DNA of 64,000 nucleotides from Tumebacillus flagellatus (GTDB lineage: Bacteria; Bacillota; Bacilli; Tumebacillales; Tumebacillaceae): positions 62,001 to 126,000 of the forward strand of contig NZ_JMIR01000019.1 of NCBI RefSeq assembly GCF_000714935.1. The letters are read 5' to 3'. Below, in pieces: positions 48,301 to 64,000 of this stretch. Each line of letters begins with the position of its first letter. The stretch's first letter is position 1. The translations under genes were made by a program, and so were the position numbers. The notes under the pieces are model-generated. The model was not told the origin of the DNA, did not search any database, and saw only the letters and a program-made list of their open reading frames with translations.

Positions 48301-51300
48301 TACGCCCCGCCGGTTTTCAGCACCGCGAGGATCGCGACCACCGCATCGACGGATCTCTCCATCAACACGCCGACGATGTCCTCCCGCCCGATGCCCTGCT
48401 TACGCAGCAGGTGCGCAAGCTGGTTGGAGCGCTCGTTGAGCTGGCGGTACGAAAGCGTCTGCCCGCCGTCGGAGAGCGCCGGAGCGTCCGGGTTCCTCGC
48501 GGCTTTCGCGTAGAACAATTCGGGGATCGTCTGCTCCGCCGGGAAGTTTGCCGACGTTGCGTTCAGGCGTTCGTACAGCTCTTGCTCTTCGTCCGTCAGC
48601 AAGTTGAGGCCGGCGACGGATTGGTTCGCGTCGGTGACAAACGCTTCCAGAACTTGACGGTAGCCGTCGAGGAAGCGGTCGATCGTCTCCGGGCGGAAGA
48701 GGTCGGTGTTGTACTCAAACAGCACGGTCATCTCGTCATCTTTGCCGTTGACGATGCAGGAGAGGTCGAATTTCGAAACGTTGTGGCCGAGACCCCGCGA
48801 TTCTTCGCCGGGGGCGGTGAAACGGATCAAGTGCTTCCCCGCGTCTTTGGGCTCCGTCACGTAACGGTAGGAGAAAAACGTCGTGAAGATCGGCGAGCGG
48901 CTCATGTCGCGCTCCACGCCGACGAGGTCGACCAGTTGATCAAACGGGAACGACTGGTGCTCGAACGCATCGAAGCTTTGCGAGGTGACTTGGCGCAAGA
49001 GATCGCGCAACGTCTCGACGTTGTTCAGGCGGGTGCGGATGACGACGGAGTTTGCGAAGAAGCCCACCGTCGATTCCAGCGCTTCCACCGTGCGGCCCAC
49101 GACCGGAGTGCCGACGAGCACGTCGTCTTCGCCGCTCAAGTGGTGCAGGAGCATCTTGAACGCGGCGATCAAGAGCATGAACATCGAGATGCCTTCTTGC
49201 TGGGCGAACGCGCGCAGAGAGTCCGCCAGTTCATTCGGCAGTTGCAAGCGTCCGAGCGCGCCGTTGTACGTTTGAATCTCCGGGCGCGGGAAGTCGGTCG
49301 GCAAATTCAGCACCGGCAGCGGCTTGGCGAGCGTTTGCAGCCAGAAGTTTTCTTCCTTCGCAAAAGTGCCTTTGGCTTGTTCGGCTTCGTACCACTCGAC
49401 ATAGTCGATGTACTGCACGGCTTTTTTGAAGGAAGGCGTTTGGTTGTTCGCGATGGCATGGTAGGCTTCGAGCAGTTCCCGGCGGAACAGGTCCAAGCTC
49501 CAGCCGTCGGTGATGATGTGCGCTTGGTTGAGGTAGAAATGGTACTCGTCGTCGGAGAGCTTAAACAGCATCGCCCGAAGCAACGGGCCTTCCGTGAGGT
49601 TGAACGGGATGTTCTGGTCCTCGATGATCTTCTGTTCGCCGTAGCGGAGCTGCTCGGCTCGGGAGTGGAAGCCCGACCCGTCCTCGTAGTGGAGTTTGAA
49701 CTTCCACTCCGGGCGGATCACTTGGTACGGCTTGCCGTCGATCTCCTTGAACACGGTGCGAAACGCGCTGTGGCGGTCGACCATCACTTGCAGCGCCGCT
49801 TCCAACCATTCGACGTTGACATCCCCCTTCAGCAAGTAGTGCGACGGCATGTTGTACACCGGCGACTCCGGCTGGAATTTGTAGAGGAACCACAGGCGGC
49901 GCTGGGTGTGCGAGAGCGGGTAGACCTCTTTGACTTCCGCCGGTTTGATCTCGCTCTCTTCCTCGTCGCTCGCGGCTTGGCGCAGGCGGTCGACGTGGGC
50001 GACGAAATCGGAGAACGTCGGGTGCAGGAACACGTCCTTGATCGGGATGTCGAGCCCAAGCGTTTTTTGCACCCGCGATTTGATCTGGATCATCATCAGC
50101 GAATCGCCGCCGAGCATCAGGAAGTGGTCGTCCGGCTGGACGGAATGCACGCCGAGGACTTCCTTCCAGAACTGCTCCAGCAACTCCTGAGTCGGGCGGG
50201 TGGAGCGTTGAATTTTTTCTTCAGCGGGTGCCGTCGCGGCGACTTCGGAAAGCGCCGTACTGATTTCCGGAGCGAGCTGCAACGCCGGCGTGTCGAAGGA
50301 GATCCAATACGACTTGTGCTCAAACGGATAGGTCGGCGCATGCACGCGGCGGCGTTTGAAGTCGGCGTCGAACGCTTTCCAATCCACGTTCACGCCCGCG
50401 GCGGCAAGTTGCCCCAGCGACATCTGCAGCGCCTGCCACGGTGCTTCTTTGCGGTTGAGGGAGCCGACGATCAGCGGCGAGCCGTCGGTCATCGCTTCGA
50501 CCATCGTCTTCAAGACCGGATGCGGCCCGATCTCGACAAACGCGGTCACGCCCTGCTCCAAGAGCACGTCCACCCCTTGGTAAAAAAGCACCGGTTCGCG
50601 CATGTGCCGCCCCCAATATTCCGCGTCGAGAACGCGCTCCCGCATCACGTCCGCCGTCAAGTTTGAGACCAGCGGAATCGAGAGCGGCTTGAACTGGATG
50701 TTCTGCTCGATGTGCTCCTTGAACGGCGCCACGATCGGGTCCATCAGCGGCGAGTGTCCGGCGACGGAGATCGGCAGGCGTTTGTGCACGATGTTGTCGG
50801 CGGCCAAGCGTTCCGTCAGCTCTTCAATCGCGTCCGCGAAGCCTGAGATGACGAATGACTGCGGGGAGTTTTGCGTGGCGACGGAAAGCCGGTCGGAATG
50901 GCTCTCCAAGTACCGCTGCAGCGCGTCCGGCTCGCAGAGCACCGAAACCATGCCGCCCTCTTCCATCTCTTCGTGCATCAAACGCCCGCGCTCGACGAGC
51001 AGCAACAGCGCTTCTTCCGTCGTCATCGCACCGCTGATCGTCGCCGCCACATATTCGCCGAAGGAATGCCCCATCACGAGATCGGGCTTGATCCCCCAGG
51101 ACATCCAAAGTTTGGCGAGGGCGTACTCCAACACGAACATCGCGGGCGTGGCGATGTAGATCAAATCCAGTTCGTCGCGGTACATCGGATTGACCAAGTA
51201 CTGCAAAAACGGAACGGGGAAGTACGGGTCGAGGATGTCGAGGCACTCGTCCACCGCCGCTTTGTACACAGAAGAGCTTTCGTACAGGTCTTGCCCCATC

Positions 51301-51652
51301 CCGGTGTACTGGTTGCCTTGGCCGGTGAACAGGAACGCCAATTTTGGCGCTCCCTTCCCGACGCGTTTGCGGTACGAGATGCCGCCGATCACCTGCCCGT
51401 GCTCCCACGTCTCGGACGCGGCTTGGCGGCAGAGCGCTTGGAGCTCTTCCTTGGACGAGGCGACGAGGTTCAGACGGTGATCGAACTGTTTGCGCCCGAC
51501 ATGCAGCGTGTACGCCAAGTTGGCGAGGTTTTGGTCAGGTTGTTGCTCCAAATGTCGGCTCAAGTTCAAAGCCGCTTGGCGAACGGCGGACTCGCTGCGG
51601 GCGGATAGGTTGAACAGATGGTGTGAGCGTTCGTGAACGGGTTGATCGGGTT

Positions 51653-51656
<4 letters not shown>
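45372..51656 (-). CDS. PKS/NRPS AT-ACP-C-A(Phe-like)-PCP-E
   Basis: 2094 residues from a TTG overlapping the previous stop. It starts with a KS-AT linker (HHLFNLSARSESA), then AT (GHSFGE near 198), a carrier domain (LGGDSL near 518) and C (AHIITDGWS near 716). The A domain has YTSGSTGTPKG and FDASVWEMF near 1237; the residues at the nine pocket positions read D-A-W-T-F-A-A-V-C by alignment with GrsA, a Phe-type code. PCP (GGDSI near 1597) and an E domain follow (HHLVTDMVSS, EGHGRD, RTVGWFT, NFFGQYD). It predicts malonate-type extension without reduction, then D-Phe. A full protein would fuse it to the upstream KS; see findings. Confidence 0.92.

Positions 51657-64000
<12,344 letters not shown>

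Noticed and set aside
49495-49525. C domain in the Phe module as inactive because the first His of HHxxxDG is Ala
   Set aside because: The second His and the Asp-Gly, which matter most for catalysis, are present (AHIITDG).
46779-50666. Plus-strand open frame of about 1300 codons opposite the NRPS
   Set aside because: Same antisense effect; no ribosome site or family motif.

Overview
The window is GC-rich and carries endospore genes (SpoVID, two CotS-family proteins), an aa3-type menaquinol oxidase and a valine T-box. It therefore comes from an endospore-forming Firmicute. The GC content together with large NRPS/PKS genes suggests an Alicyclobacillaceae-type lineage such as Tumebacillus, but that placement is inference. 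Almost every gene from 1 to 34.9 kb, and the whole biosynthetic cluster from 38.3 to 64 kb, lies on the minus strand. The exceptions are a MarR regulator, one tiny membrane ORF and an RND transporter.

Layout, read right to left on the minus strand. (1) 64.0-38.3 kb: an NRPS-PKS assembly line whose 5' end lies outside the window. The visible order is A(partial)-PCP, C-A-PCP, C-A-PCP, C-A(Thr code)-PCP-KS, then AT-ACP-C-A(Phe-like code)-PCP-E, then KS-AT-DH-KR-ACP, then a stand-alone C domain. No thioesterase or reductase release domain is visible. (2) 38.2-35.2 kb: a convergent plus-strand RND exporter resembling SwrC/YerP. (3) 34.9-33.2 kb: a PadR-DUF1700-DUF4097 envelope-response operon. (4) 33.1-31.6 kb: a CrtI/RetSat-type flavoprotein. 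(5) 31.5-25.7 kb: a spore-coat block, SpoVID - CotS/YsxE-like - mannose-1-P guanylyltransferase - CotS-like. (6) 25.5-21.1 kb: ctaM(DUF420)-qoxABCD. (7) 21.0-19.4 kb: a phosphodiester glycosidase and a membrane-anchored protein of unknown function. (8) 19.0-17.9 kb: a phosphohexomutase homologue that has lost its catalytic residues. (9) 17.8-15.2 kb: an ABC exporter operon that begins with a 45-residue membrane peptide. (10) 15.1-13.3 kb: a divergent MarR/MFS pair with palindromes between them. (11) 13.1-11.6 kb: two genes that each look broken by one missing base in a homopolymer. (12) 11.5-7.0 kb: T-box, valS, folC. (13) 6.8 kb to the left edge: a type IV pilus operon, pilB-pilT-pilC-pilin-pilD and three prepilins, the last cut by the window edge.

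The most interesting system is the NRPS-PKS. Its last extension steps predict Thr, one unreduced ketide unit, D-Phe, then a ketide unit processed by KR and DH. The Phe carbonyl would become a vinylogous amino acid, a possible Michael-acceptor electrophile. The KS and AT of the first PKS module sit in different frames only because a G tract reads 8 instead of 9. Two other genes also appear one base short at homopolymers, so sequencing error must be excluded before any biological reading of these frameshifts.
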